From: Streptococcus salivarius
Lineage (GTDB): Bacteria; Bacillota; Bacilli; Lactobacillales; Streptococcaceae
Direction of reading: 5' to 3'
Assembly: GCF_002094975.1 (NCBI RefSeq)
Contig: NZ_CP015283.1
Location: forward strand, 729,501 to 793,500
DNA: 64,000 bases
The notes under the pieces were generated by a model. That model did not search any database, was not told where the DNA came from, and saw nothing but the letters and a program-made list of their open reading frames with translations. Below, one piece after another: positions 36,522-46,222 of the stretch (position 1 is its first letter; every line of letters starts with the position of its first letter). Position numbers and translations under genes: made by a program.

Positions 36522-36965
36522 ATGATTAAAGCTTATATTGATTTTTGGAAGCGTGCCTTTGACTTTAGAGGCCGTTCGACTCGTCCAGACTACTGGTGGG
36601 CTTACTTGGTTAATGTCATTATTATTACTATTCTTACTGTTTTTTGTGTTCTTATTCCTTTCTTCAGTAATGTTGATCTTAGTGACCCAGCTCTGTTGAA
36701 TAATTCGACTGAACTGCAAAAAATAATTATTACCTATGCTTGGCCACTAATGCTTTTTAGCTTAATTGAACTTATCCCTCAATTGTCTCTACAAATCCGT
36801 CGTTTGAGAGATGCAGGATTTCATCCGGCTTGGGTACTTCTAAGTTATATAGGTCTTATACGAATCTTGGCTATCTTCTCATTGATTGGAAGCATTGTCC
36901 TCCTTATCATGTCTTGTCAACCAACGAAACCAGCACCTGAAACGCAGTTTGATAAAGTGGAATAA
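36522..36965 (+). CDS. DUF805 membrane protein
   Basis: A 147-residue membrane protein starting with the DUF805 signature FWKRAFDFRGRSTRPDYWWA, followed by three or four membrane helices and the internal motif QIRRLRDAGFHPAW. SD GGAGAA precedes the ATG. Transcribed with pncB-nadE. Function unknown. Confidence 0.88.
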   Translation: MIKAYIDFWKRAFDFRGRSTRPDYWWAYLVNVIIITILTVFCVLIPFFSNVDLSDPALLNNSTELQKIIITYAWPLMLFSLIELIPQLSLQIRRLRDAGFHPAWVLLSYIGLIRILAIFSLIGSIVLLIMSCQPTKPAPETQFDKVE

Positions 36966-36972
36966 GATTGTC

Positions 36973-37003
36973 ATAACCCTAGGTTAAACCTAGGGTTATT
37001 TTT
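36973..37003 (+). terminator. Terminator after the DUF805 gene
   Basis: A perfect stem AACCCTAGGT/ACCTAGGGTT (36975-36984 with 36988-36997), then ATTTTT. Confidence 0.85.
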
Positions 37004-37066
37004 AAATTGAATTTTCAGAAATTAGTGATAAAATAGAGAGGAATAAGGCTTAAAAGGAGGAATCTT

Positions 37067-38404
37067 ATGACTTCACTATCAACAGATTTCACAGATAAAC
37101 TATTTGCAGACTATGAGGCCAATGCCAAATACAGTGCTATCGAAAATGCTGTAACTCACAATGGCTTGCTCAAATCTATCGAAACACGTCAATCAGAAGT
37201 TGAAAATGACCATGTTTTCTCAATCGATTTGACTAAAGATGAGGTGTCTAATCAGAAAGCTTCAGGACGTTGCTGGATGTTTGCGGCACTAAATACTTTC
37301 CGCCATAAATTAATCTCAGACTTCAAATTGGAAAGTTTCGAGCTTTCTCAAGCCCACACCTTCTTCTGGGACAAGTATGAAAAATCAAACTGGTTCTTGG
37401 AACAAATCATTGCTACAGCAGATCAAGAGATTGGCAGTCGTAAGGTTAAATTCCTTTTGGATACCCCTCAACAAGATGGTGGACAATGGGATATGGTCGT
37501 ATCACTTTTTGAAAAATATGGTGTTGTGCCAAAATCAGTTTATCCAGAATCTGTAGCTTCAAGTAATAGTCGTGAGCTTAATCAATACCTCAATAAGCTT
37601 CTTCGTCAAGATGCTCAAATCTTGCGTGATTTGATTGCTGGAGGTGCTGATCAAGCTGCTGTTCAGGCCAAGAAGGAAGAACTTCTTCAAGAAATTTTCA
37701 ATTATCTTGCCATGACTCTTGGTTTACCACCACGTCAGTTTGATTTTGCCTACCGAGATAAAGATGACAACTATCAATCTGAGAAAAATATCACACCACA
37801 AGCTTTCTTTGAAAAATATGTGGGTCTAAAACTCAGCGACTATGTGTCAGTCATCAACGCTCCAACAGCTGATAAACCTTTCGGGAAATCTTATACTGTT
37901 GAGATGTTGGGTAATGTTGTGGGTGCACCAAGTGTTCGTTATATTAACCTCCCAATGGATCGTTTCAAAGAGCTTGCCATTGCACAGATGAAGGCTGGAG
38001 AGACTGTTTGGTTTGGTTCAGATGTTGGTCAAGTTTCAGACCGTCAAAAAGGTATTCTTGCAACTAATGTTTATGACTTTACAGCTAGCATGGATATTAA
38101 CTTGACTCAAGACAAGGCAGGACGTTTAGACTACAATGAATCTCTCATGACTCATGCCATGGTATTGACTGGGGTTGATTTGGATGCTGATGGTAAACCT
38201 ATTAAATGGAAGGTTGAAAACTCTTGGGGAGACAAGGTCGGACAAAAAGGTTACTTTGTCGCTTCCGATGCCTGGATGGATGAATACACTTATCAAATCG
38301 TTGTTCGCAAAGACTTCCTTACAGCTGAAGAATTAGCAGCCTATGAAGCAGAGCCACAAGTACTTGCTCCTTGGGACCCAATGGGAGCCCTTGCTTCAAA
38401 ATAA
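37067..38404 (+). CDS. pepC: Aminopeptidase C (bleomycin hydrolase family)
   Basis: A 445-residue cytoplasmic cysteine aminopeptidase of family C1B, part of the peptide-utilisation set of lactic streptococci. The catalytic Cys is Cys69 in ASGRCWMFAALN; His lies in LMTHAMVLTG and Asn in VENSWGDKVG. The C-terminal residues (PMGALASK) fill the active-site channel in this family and confer exopeptidase activity. SD GGAGG at seven bases; its own promoter and terminator make it monocistronic. Confidence 0.97.
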   Translation: MTSLSTDFTDKLFADYEANAKYSAIENAVTHNGLLKSIETRQSEVENDHVFSIDLTKDEVSNQKASGRCWMFAALNTFRHKLISDFKLESFELSQAHTFFWDKYEKSNWFLEQIIATADQEIGSRKVKFLLDTPQQDGGQWDMVVSLFEKYGVVPKSVYPESVASSNSRELNQYLNKLLRQDAQILRDLIAGGADQAAVQAKKEELLQEIFNYLAMTLGLPPRQFDFAYRDKDDNYQSEKNITPQAFFEKYVGLKLSDYVSVINAPTADKPFGKSYTVEMLGNVVGAPSVRYINLPMDRFKELAIAQMKAGETVWFGSDVGQVSDRQKGILATNVYDFTASMDINLTQDKAGRLDYNESLMTHAMVLTGVDLDADGKPIKWKVENSWGDKVGQKGYFVASDAWMDEYTYQIVVRKDFLTAEELAAYEAEPQVLAPWDPMGALASK

Positions 38405-38410
38405 GACAAT

Positions 38411-38448
38411 ATATAAAACCACTGGAAATGATGCTAGTGGTTTTATAT
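38411..38448 (+). terminator. Terminator after pepC
   Basis: A perfect 13-bp stem ATATAAAACCACT/AGTGGTTTTATAT with a 12-base loop. Confidence 0.75.
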
Positions 38449-38472
38449 AGCTTCTTTAAATTTTATCGGTAA

Positions 38473-38503
38473 AAAAAGAGTTATCCATTCGGATAACCCT
38501 TTT
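38473..38503 (-). terminator. Terminator after pbp1A
   Basis: A 13-bp stem (38474-38486 with 38491-38503, one mismatch) with TTTTTTT on the minus strand, just past the pbp1A stop. Confidence 0.85.
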
Positions 38504-38508
38504 ATTTC

Positions 38509-40800
38509 TTATTCTTCTGCTGTAGCAGTGTTTGAATTTGAATGTTCAGAACCGTTAGAGGCCGATGTCGATGGATTTGTTGAAGCATCAGGGCCGTACT
38601 GTTGACTATCTTGTGAACTTGATGAGTCACTGCTTTGGCTTGAGTCTAAACTTGATGATGAGCTAGATGTTCCAAGTGATCCTGTGTAAACATTTGATGT
38701 TGAAGAACCAGTAAGGAAGACATAGCTACCATTATTATAAACACCGCTAGGCATATCGAAATCTTCAGAACCCGCACCATACATCTGGTTAAGGTAGCCA
38801 CTTGTTACACCGTAGATTTGTTTAGCAATGTCAAGGTCTGAATCATGAAGTGGTGTTTTACGGTTTTTGTAACCTGTCCAAATCGCCATTGAATACTTAG
38901 TATTGTAACCAACGAAAGTTTCATCTGGAACCATAAGATAAGCATAGACGCCACTTTCTTTTTGTACCTTGTAGTATTCATCGTCACCATAGTTAGATGT
39001 ACCAGTCTTACCAGCATTGAATGTACCAGGGACATAAGCTTCAGTCGCTGTACCACCTGTCATTACTTGTTTCAACATGCTTGACATCATGTAAGCTGTT
39101 TGTGGCGACATGGCCTCGACACCTTTAGAATCAAATGATTTTGTTGAACCGTCTTCAAATTTGATTGATTTAATGTAAGATGGTTTATAGTAAGTACCGC
39201 CATTTGCAAAGGCTGCATAGGCCGCAGCCATTTTCTCGCTTGATGCACCGTACTTAGGATCTGACGATGTTGTTGAAGATGAGATGGCATTTGAGTAATA
39301 CATTTCTGGATACTCAATACCCAAATCTTTCAAGAAGGACTGTGCATATTCCAAACCAACAGCCTGAAGAGCTTTAACAGCTGTTACGTTACGTGATTGT
39401 TGAATAGCATAGGTCAATGATATACTTCCGTAATATTTACGGTCCCAGTCGTAAACTGGGGTTGAAGAGCCAGGGAAATTATAAGGATTATCGTAAACAG
39501 TCGTACCAGTGTTTGTATAAACACCTTTTTCAATAGCGGGAGCGTAGTCAGTGATAGGTTTCATTGTTGAACCCCAGTCACGGTCAGTTTGGACTGCTTG
39601 GTTGGTACCAAGGGCAACGTTCTCATCCTGATGGCGTGATCCTAGCTGAGCAACAACACGACCATTAGTAACATCAATAATAGTAGAGGCAACCTGGAAG
39701 CTATCATTTGGATAGTAGATATAGTCATCAGTATTATAGACATTCCAAATGTATTTTTGAATATCAGGATTAAGGTTAGTGTAGACGTCGAGACCTGCTG
39801 AGTAAATATCAGCATTGGCATCAGTAGATACCTGTTCGATAACTTGTTTGATGTAGTTATCTAGATATGGCTCGTAGCTAGCTTTCTTTGTGAGTGGAAG
39901 AAGACCATCTGATATGTCAGTTTCTTTAGCTTGTTCGTACTCTTCTTTAGAAATGTTTTTGTCTTCATACATTTCACTAAGAACAGTGTTACGACGCTTT
40001 TTAGCAGCATCCGGATTAGCATAAGGGTCATATTGTGTTGGTGCTTGTGGAATACCGGCAAGAAGAGCTGCTTGGGCAACAGAGAGGTCGCTCAAGTCTT
40101 TACCGAAGTAAGATTTAGCTGCAGTCTTCATACCATAGTAACCATTACCCATATAAACCTTGTTAACGTAGAAGGTCAAAATCTCTTGTTTAGTGAATTG
40201 ACGCTCCATTTGGAGAGACAACCAGATTTCTTGTGACTTACGTTTAAGGGTTTGGTCCGAAGTGTTTGTTGAGAAGTAGGCCAATTTAATCAACTGTTGG
40301 TCGAGTGTAGACCCCCCCTGGGTACTACTACGACGAAGGTTATTAACAGCCACTCCCATGATACGGTAGACGTCAATTCCACGGTGTGTGAAGAAACGTT
40401 TATCCTCAATAGAGGTGATGGCATTAACTAGAGTTGTTGGAATTTCATCTGTGGATGCACTCTCACGTTTCTCAGCTCCCAAGTCAGCAATAAGGCTACC
40501 ATTGGCGTCGTAAATCTTACTTGAGCTTGTTGATTGTAGTTTGTTCTCGGTAAGTTTAGGAACACTGCTAATATAGTAGGCAAAGAGGCTACCACCAGAG
40601 ATGACACACACTACAAAGAAAGTCAGTAATCCAATAAATCCGTATTTTGCAATACGCCAGCCCAAGCTTTGGTCTGAAGTAGCTGAGCGTTTTCCCTTGC
40701 TATAGCGAGAAGAATCTGAACGTTTGGCTTTGATGTTTTTAGCACGTTTAGTCAAACCGCTCAGCGATTCTTTAAAGTTGTTGAAATTAAATTTAGCCAT
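38509..40800 (-). CDS. pbp1A: Penicillin-binding protein 1A, class A
   Basis: A 763-residue bifunctional peptidoglycan synthase. A basic cytoplasmic tail (about 45 residues) and a membrane anchor (FIGLLTFFVVCVISGGSLFA) precede the glycosyltransferase domain (SIEDKRFFTHRGID, GGSTLDQQLIKL) and the transpeptidase domain (SxxK in DWGSTMKPITD, KTG in AGKTGTSNYG). The last 60 residues are Ser/Asp/Gln/Asn-rich low complexity. Its ATG overlaps the recU stop (TAATG at 40798-40802); the recU-pbp1A operon is conserved in streptococci and bacilli. Confidence 0.96.
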   Translation of the reverse strand: MAKFNFNNFKESLSGLTKRAKNIKAKRSDSSRYSKGKRSATSDQSLGWRIAKYGFIGLLTFFVVCVISGGSLFAYYISSVPKLTENKLQSTSSSKIYDANGSLIADLGAEKRESASTDEIPTTLVNAITSIEDKRFFTHRGIDVYRIMGVAVNNLRRSSTQGGSTLDQQLIKLAYFSTNTSDQTLKRKSQEIWLSLQMERQFTKQEILTFYVNKVYMGNGYYGMKTAAKSYFGKDLSDLSVAQAALLAGIPQAPTQYDPYANPDAAKKRRNTVLSEMYEDKNISKEEYEQAKETDISDGLLPLTKKASYEPYLDNYIKQVIEQVSTDANADIYSAGLDVYTNLNPDIQKYIWNVYNTDDYIYYPNDSFQVASTIIDVTNGRVVAQLGSRHQDENVALGTNQAVQTDRDWGSTMKPITDYAPAIEKGVYTNTGTTVYDNPYNFPGSSTPVYDWDRKYYGSISLTYAIQQSRNVTAVKALQAVGLEYAQSFLKDLGIEYPEMYYSNAISSSTTSSDPKYGASSEKMAAAYAAFANGGTYYKPSYIKSIKFEDGSTKSFDSKGVEAMSPQTAYMMSSMLKQVMTGGTATEAYVPGTFNAGKTGTSNYGDDEYYKVQKESGVYAYLMVPDETFVGYNTKYSMAIWTGYKNRKTPLHDSDLDIAKQIYGVTSGYLNQMYGAGSEDFDMPSGVYNNGSYVFLTGSSTSNVYTGSLGTSSSSSSLDSSQSSDSSSSQDSQQYGPDASTNPSTSASNGSEHSNSNTATAEE

Positions 40801-41396
40801 TATGTGTTACCACCTAATAATTTTTCAATGATTTCTAAATAAGGAACTTGAGGATAAGCTGCTTCTGCAATTGCATAGCCTCTTTTTTTGATATAATCAA
40901 GAGGCATTGATTTCGTCCCCTTATCAATTTGATAAAAAGCGATTAAGTCTTTGGCAGGCAGAAGGTAGGTTTCCTTAAGCGTCGAGAAGTGAAGTAGCAC
41001 GAAGCAGATCCCATCTTGACTGATGACCTGAGACATGTGCTCAATTTGATGCGCATGAAAGTTTTTCATAGGCATGGCTGTCTTTTGTCGTGTCTCTTTG
41101 GCTTCAAAATCAATGTAATATCCCTTGTAAACACCAGAGTAGTCGGTAGTAGAGGCTTGTCTAAAGTAAGCTTCCACAATCTTTGCTCGTGAGCGTTTGG
41201 GATAATCGACTTTGACAATTTGAACAGGAGTGGGTTTTTTATGAATAACGGCTAAACCACGCGACAAATAGTAATCATTAGTCGCGTTAATAGCAGATTC
41301 AAAGCTCATCCCCCGATTGGCAAAGTCAACTCTATTTGATTTTTTAGGACGTACTTGTGCTTTCTTACGAGATATCTGATGGGGATAGTTTACCAT
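40800..41396 (-). CDS. recU: Holliday junction resolvase RecU
   Basis: A 198-residue nuclease for recombination intermediates and chromosome segregation. Conserved blocks: [20 protein letters not shown], the catalytic region [20 protein letters not shown] (Asp and Glu-x-Lys of the nuclease core) and [13 protein letters not shown]. It precedes pbp1A, with translational coupling, and faces away from ypsA across 76 bases that contain promoters for both directions. Confidence 0.96.
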   Translation of the reverse strand: MVNYPHQISRKKAQVRPKKSNRVDFANRGMSFESAINATNDYYLSRGLAVIHKKPTPVQIVKVDYPKRSRAKIVEAYFRQASTTDYSGVYKGYYIDFEAKETRQKTAMPMKNFHAHQIEHMSQVISQDGICFVLLHFSTLKETYLLPAKDLIAFYQIDKGTKSMPLDYIKKRGYAIAEAAYPQVPYLEIIEKLLGGNT

Positions 41397-41472
41397 TTCT
41401 TTCCCTTCTTCTTTATAAGATATGCATAAAGACTATTTTATTATACCATAAAATGAACGAGGAAAACAATAA

Positions 41473-41988
41473 ATGACATCACTACTGGTAACTGGTTATA
41501 AGAGCTTTGAACTCGGTATTTTTAAAGACAAGGACCCTAAAGTAACCATTATCAAGAAAGCAATTAAACGTGATTTTAAGCGTTTCTTGGATGATGGTGT
41601 GGATTGGATGATTTTTACCGGCAACCTCGGTTTTGAATTTTGGGCACTAGAGGTGGCCAAAGAACTTCAGAAAGACTATCCTTTGAAGTTGGCGACACTT
41701 TTCCCTTTTGAAACGCATGGTCAGAATTGGAATGAAGCGAATCAGACAAAACTAGCAGCCTTTAAGCAGGTTGATTTTGTCAAGTATAGCTTTCCCGCTT
41801 ACCAATCTCCAGCACAGTTTAAACAATTTAATCAGTTTCTCATTGACAATACAGATCAGGCTTATTTATTTTATGAACCTGAAAATGAAACAAATCTGAA
41901 ATATTTTTACGGTATGATGATAGAAGCAAGGGATTATCCCGTATCTCGACTGACTTTTGATGACCTCAATGAGGTCATGTCGGAATAG
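41473..41988 (+). CDS. ypsA: YpsA family (DUF1273, SLOG) protein
   Basis: A 171-residue Rossmann-like SLOG protein with [14 protein letters not shown] at the N-terminus and the [18 protein letters not shown] nucleotide-binding region near residues 50-67. SD GAGG precedes the ATG. Next to gpsB, which is the conserved Firmicute arrangement; in B. subtilis and S. aureus YpsA has been linked to cell division. Ligand unknown. Confidence 0.9.
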   Translation: MTSLLVTGYKSFELGIFKDKDPKVTIIKKAIKRDFKRFLDDGVDWMIFTGNLGFEFWALEVAKELQKDYPLKLATLFPFETHGQNWNEANQTKLAAFKQVDFVKYSFPAYQSPAQFKQFNQFLIDNTDQAYLFYEPENETNLKYFYGMMIEARDYPVSRLTFDDLNEVMSE

Positions 41989-42096
41989 GATATAATTGAG
42001 TTTTAAACTTGCATTTTTATTTTTTTTTCTGTATCATAAAAACATTAGACAGTAAAGTATTAGTAAGTTAGATAAGACAAGTATTGGAGAATAAAA

Positions 42097-42429
42097 ATGG
42101 CTAAGATTAATTTAACGCCCAAGAAAATCTACGAACAAGAATTTAAAACAAGCATGCGTGGATACGATAAAAAAGAAGTTGATGAGTTTTTAGATGATGT
42201 AATCAAAGATTACGGTGTCTATATTGCTCTAGTTAAGGAATTGCAAGAAGAAAATGCAAAACTTAAGGCTAAAGCTTCATCAGCTCCTGCAAGTCGCCCA
42301 GCATACGCAAGTGCGACAAGTGAACCATCACGTGCGAATGCCAATGTTGCTTCGGCTTCAAACTATGATATCTTAAAACGTATCAGTCGTTTGGAAAAAG
42401 AGGTCTTTGGAAAACAAATCGTCGAATAA
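42097..42429 (+). CDS. gpsB: Cell-division regulator GpsB
   Basis: A 110-residue DivIVA-like protein with the N-terminal lipid/PBP-binding domain ([32 protein letters not shown]), a coiled coil (about 40-70), an Ala/Ser-rich linker and the C-terminal trimerisation helix ([16 protein letters not shown]). It ties septal and peripheral wall synthesis together and binds class A PBPs, the products of pbp1A and pbp2A in this window being candidates. rnpB follows directly. Confidence 0.95.
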   Translation: MAKINLTPKKIYEQEFKTSMRGYDKKEVDEFLDDVIKDYGVYIALVKELQEENAKLKAKASSAPASRPAYASATSEPSRANANVASASNYDILKRISRLEKEVFGKQIVE

Positions 42430-42436
42430 AACTGGT

Positions 42437-42818
42437 TTGTGCAATTTTTGGATAATCGCATGGTTGCTAGTCTTCCATGAGGAAAGTCCATGCTAGCACT
42501 GGCTGTGATGCCAGTAGTGTTTGTGCTAGGTGAATTAATAAGCCTAGGGACTTGTTTTCAAGTTACGGCGAGTGAACTGGCTAAGTCTTCGGATAGGTTT
42601 TAGTAGCTCTGAAAGTGCCACAGTGACGGAGTTTTTAGGGAAACCTAAAAAGTGGAACGCGGTAAACCCCTCAAGCTAGCAACCCAAACTTTGGTAGGGG
42701 CATGGGATGGCTGGAAACGAACGGACCATCCTGACTGCTTTGCAGTAGACAGATGATTATCGAAGGAAGTGGTACCTAGTCACTTCTGGAACAAAACATG
42801 GCTTATAGAAAATTGCAT
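42437..42818 (+). ncRNA. rnpB: RNase P RNA, class B
   Basis: The catalytic RNA of RNase P. P1 is formed by GCAATTTT (42441-42448) and AAAATTGC (42809-42816). Conserved core segments are recognisable: GAGGAAAGTCC (about 42479-42489), GGGAAACC and GGTAAACCCC mid-molecule, and the 3' part with GACAGATGATTATCGAA before P1. It lies between gpsB and the RlmL-like gene, the standard streptococcal place. Ends are accurate to a few bases. Confidence 0.93.
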
Positions 42819-42823
42819 ATAGG

Positions 42824-42855
42824 TGAGGCTGGGACACATGTCTCAGCCTTCTTTT
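42824..42855 (+). terminator. Terminator after rnpB
   Basis: A stem of GAGGCTGGGAC with GTCTCAGCCTT and a T run. The GCTGGGAC/GTCTCAGC type recurs after yneF. Confidence 0.85.
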
Positions 42856-42959
42856 AGCAAGAATTCTTTCTTTTACAACTATATCTAAAGAAAAGAGTGG
42901 GAAAATAAGCCATCAGTTAAGAAAGTTTGTACTCGTAACAATGAGATAAAAGGATGACA

Positions 42960-44126
42960 ATGAAAGAAACATTTACATTAGTAGCAACTGCTGCAGCAGG
43001 TCTTGAGGCTGTGGTTGGACGTGAATTGCGTGAGTTAGGTTATGACACTCAGGTTGAAAATGGTAAGGTGCGTTTCCAAGGCGGTGTTCGTGCAATTGCT
43101 GAGACCAACCTTTGGTTGAGAGCAGCAGACCGTATCAAGATTGTAGTTGGTGAATTTCCAGCACGTACCTTTGAGGAACTCTTTCAGGGAGTTTTTGCCT
43201 TAGACTGGGAAAATTATCTTCCGCTAGGTGCAAAGTTCCCAATTTCTAAAGCTAAATGTGTTAAATCAAAGCTTCATAATGAGCCATCTGTTCAGGCGAT
43301 TTCAAAAAAAGCAGTCGTTAAGAAATTGCAGAAGTATTTCCACCGTCCAGAAGGAGTGCCTCTTCAAGAAACAGGAGCAGAATTTAAGATTGAAGTTTCT
43401 ATCTTAAAGGATAAGGCTACGGTTTTAATTGATACCACAGGTGCTAGTCTCTTTAAGCGTGGCTATCGTACTGATAAAGGTGGGGCACCTATTAAGGAAA
43501 ATATGGCGGCTGCTATCCTTGAACTTAGTAACTGGTATCCGGATAAACCGTTGATTGACCCGACTTGTGGTTCAGGGACCTTCTGTATTGAGGCTGCAAT
43601 GATTGGTATGAACATTGCGCCAGGATTTAATCGTGATTTTGCCTTTGAAGCATGGAATTGGGTGGATAAAGATTTAGTACAGTCGGTACGTGATGAAGCA
43701 GATAGCAAGGCAAACTATGATGTTGAATTAGACATTATGGGTTGTGATATTGATGGCCGTATGGTTGAGATTGCAAAAGCTAATGCCCGTGAGGCAGGTC
43801 TTGAAGATGTTATTAAATTGAAACAAATGCGTTTACAGGACCTGAAAACAGATAAAATCAATGGTGTCATAATTTCAAACCCTCCTTATGGTGAGCGTTT
43901 GTTGGATGACAAGGCTGTGGATATCTTGTATAATGAAATGGGTCAAACTTTTGCGCCACTTAAAACTTGGAGCAAGTTTATCTTGACCAGCGATGAACAA
44001 TTTGAAAGCAAATACGGTATGAAAGCCGATAAAAAACGTAAGCTTTATAACGGTACACTCCGTGTTGATTTGTATCAATATTTTGGTGAACGTGTTCGCC
44101 GTTCTGAGGCTAGAAAGGTAAATTAA
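42960..44126 (+). CDS. THUMP-domain 23S rRNA guanine-N2 methyltransferase (RlmL/YpsC family)
   Basis: A 388-residue SAM-dependent methyltransferase. ATG 42960 is six bases from SD AAAGGA; the in-frame ATG 42954 overlaps it. The N-terminal ferredoxin-like/THUMP region is at residues 1-155, and the Rossmann domain at 160-375 has the SAM motif DPTCGSGTFCIEAAM and the catalytic NPPY in ISNPPYGERL. By family it methylates a guanosine of 23S rRNA. Its stop is two bases from the mapZ start, so the two genes are cotranscribed. Confidence 0.92.
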   Translation: MKETFTLVATAAAGLEAVVGRELRELGYDTQVENGKVRFQGGVRAIAETNLWLRAADRIKIVVGEFPARTFEELFQGVFALDWENYLPLGAKFPISKAKCVKSKLHNEPSVQAISKKAVVKKLQKYFHRPEGVPLQETGAEFKIEVSILKDKATVLIDTTGASLFKRGYRTDKGGAPIKENMAAAILELSNWYPDKPLIDPTCGSGTFCIEAAMIGMNIAPGFNRDFAFEAWNWVDKDLVQSVRDEADSKANYDVELDIMGCDIDGRMVEIAKANAREAGLEDVIKLKQMRLQDLKTDKINGVIISNPPYGERLLDDKAVDILYNEMGQTFAPLKTWSKFILTSDEQFESKYGMKADKKRKLYNGTLRVDLYQYFGERVRRSEARKVN

Positions 44127-44128
44127 AC

Positions 44129-46114
44129 GTGTCAGAAGATAAAACACAAAATGGCTATGAAGGTAGCCAAGAGCTAGATTTCCAAGATGCCAAGGAAATG
44201 ACAGTCGGTGAGGCTGTCCGCAAAGAAGCTGAGATTAATGCTGGTGTAACAGAAACAGATAGCATTTTGGATAAGTATATCAAGCAACACCGTGAAGAAG
44301 TTGCCTCACAAAAATTTTCAAAGAAAATTGAAGCTGACGGCGATACATCACCTTTGGATGCTTTTATTCAAAAGCAACGTCAGGAGTTTGCGGATTCAGG
44401 TTTGATTAGCCAATCAATGGCTAATGAGTCAATCAACTCAACAACAGCTACTGAAGAAGTAACACTGGTCACATTTGGTTTTGGTGCAACAGATAACAAG
44501 GTTGATGAAGCTCAATCTCATGTTGATAAGCAGTTGCCAAATGCTCCTGTTGAACCTGAGGTTATTGCAGAACCAGAAAGTCAAAATTCTGAAGTTATCA
44601 TTACGTCAACGAATGCTGATCGTTTCATCACGTCAGAAACAGAAAAATTTGACATTGGTGATGCACTTGCTGATTCCTCTACTTCAACTAATCAGCCAGC
44701 CTATAACGATGCATTGGTCGATAATATTGATGATAACAATCCTTTGATTGCTAACATTGATGATCCAGAACCACAAAATCCTGTTGTCGCCAATATTGAT
44801 GATACTGAGCCACAAGCTTCAAACCCTTTGTTGGATGATGTTACTATCTCAGACACTATCGATTTGGCGGCTATTGCATCAACAGTGGCAGGGGTAACTG
44901 GAGCAAAAGCTGATGAAGAAAAGACAACACCAAAAGTGTCTATGGCAGTTAATCGCCCATCTGCAGAAGACAGAATCTCTTCAGAATCTATTTCGCCATC
45001 GCATAAGAGTGCCTTTGATGGTGACATTCCAGTTTACCGCCGTAAAGGTGTTGTTATCGGTGCTCTAGCAGTTCTTGCTTTAGCTATTATTGGTGGTAGC
45101 TATGCTCTTTATAAGGGAACACATAGCCAATCGGCAAAAACAACAAGCACAGCTTCTTCAGCAGTGACTTCATCATCAAGCAAGGACACGGCAGCTGCTG
45201 ATAATAAGGCCTTCGAAGAAATGTATAAGAATTTCTTCACAGATGACGAGCAAACAAAACTCGCTAATGATCAATTTGGTAAGCTATCAGATTTGGAAAA
45301 ACTGCTCAAGAAATTGGAGAAAACCAAGTATTATGATGCAGCTAAGAAAAAATATGATAATTTGAAGAAGCAAATTGAAGCTGTACAAAAGATTAACAGT
45401 CAGTTTGAGTCAGATGCTCTTGTAGATGGTAGCTATAATGCCTCTATCGCTGTTAAATCCGATGCTAACTTTAATAATCTTCCAGAAAGTGTAACAACAA
45501 CTGGGAATGCGAGTCTTGATAGCACTATTCAAGAAGCTATTAAGGGTGGTAAGACTCAGCTTGAAGAAAAAGCTAAGGCTGCGAGCGTAACATCTGCAGC
45601 GACAGCTGCTGATAGCGCCAATACTGTTAGTCCTGCTGCACCTTCGGGTGATAACACGTCTGGAGCAGCTTCTAATGGTGGTGGTTCGGCTGCATCAAAT
45701 ACTTCTGGAGCGCAAAATGGATCAGCTAACTCAGGTTCAACTGGTGCGACTGGAGGAACTACTGGTGGTTCGGCTGCAGCTTCAACAGTTGTAACACGCG
45801 GAATCACAAATTATAACCCATCAATCCTTCAACGTGACCGCTCACGTGTGCCTTATAATGCAAACGTAGTAGCAGATACAAGTAACCCAGCTTGGATTTG
45901 GGCTGACGGTGTTCTTGATAAGATTATCGAAACATCACACTCACGTGGTTACTTCTCAGGAGATAACTTCATCCTTGAGCCAGTTAACATCATCAATGGT
46001 AATGGCTACTACAACTTGTACCTTCCAGATGGAACTTACCTCTTCAGTATCAACTGTAAGACAGGTTACTATGTTGGTAATGGTTCAGGTCACTCAGATA
46101 AACTTGATTATTAA
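44129..46114 (+). CDS. mapZ: Mid-cell-anchored division protein MapZ (LocZ)
   Basis: A 661-residue bitopic protein that marks the division site and positions the Z-ring. The cytoplasmic part (1-308) carries the conserved N-terminal block KEMTVGEAVRKEAEINAGVT and DSILDKYIKQHREE, then a long acidic region with three imperfect ANIDDxEPQ-type repeats near residues 195-235. A single membrane helix lies at about 309-330. The extracellular part has a helical domain (about 360-480), a Gly/Ser/Asn/Thr-rich linker (about 500-550) and the conserved peptidoglycan-binding C-terminus (NGNGYYNLYLPDGTYLFSIN to the end). Start is GTG 44129. Confidence 0.95.
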   Translation: MSEDKTQNGYEGSQELDFQDAKEMTVGEAVRKEAEINAGVTETDSILDKYIKQHREEVASQKFSKKIEADGDTSPLDAFIQKQRQEFADSGLISQSMANESINSTTATEEVTLVTFGFGATDNKVDEAQSHVDKQLPNAPVEPEVIAEPESQNSEVIITSTNADRFITSETEKFDIGDALADSSTSTNQPAYNDALVDNIDDNNPLIANIDDPEPQNPVVANIDDTEPQASNPLLDDVTISDTIDLAAIASTVAGVTGAKADEEKTTPKVSMAVNRPSAEDRISSESISPSHKSAFDGDIPVYRRKGVVIGALAVLALAIIGGSYALYKGTHSQSAKTTSTASSAVTSSSSKDTAAADNKAFEEMYKNFFTDDEQTKLANDQFGKLSDLEKLLKKLEKTKYYDAAKKKYDNLKKQIEAVQKINSQFESDALVDGSYNASIAVKSDANFNNLPESVTTTGNASLDSTIQEAIKGGKTQLEEKAKAASVTSAATAADSANTVSPAAPSGDNTSGAASNGGGSAASNTSGAQNGSANSGSTGATGGTTGGSAAASTVVTRGITNYNPSILQRDRSRVPYNANVVADTSNPAWIWADGVLDKIIETSHSRGYFSGDNFILEPVNIINGNGYYNLYLPDGTYLFSINCKTGYYVGNGSGHSDKLDY

Positions 46115-46126
46115 TAATAATCTGCG

Positions 46127-46150
46127 ACACTCCCTAGGGAGTGTTTTTTG
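46127..46150 (+). terminator. Terminator after mapZ
   Basis: ACACTCC-CTAG-GGAGTGT followed by six T. Confidence 0.85.
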
Positions 46151-46222
46151 TTTTATCTTGGTGAAGGCCTAGTTTATAAGGATTTTGTGCTATAATAGAG
46201 GGATAAGATAGGGGTGAATACT

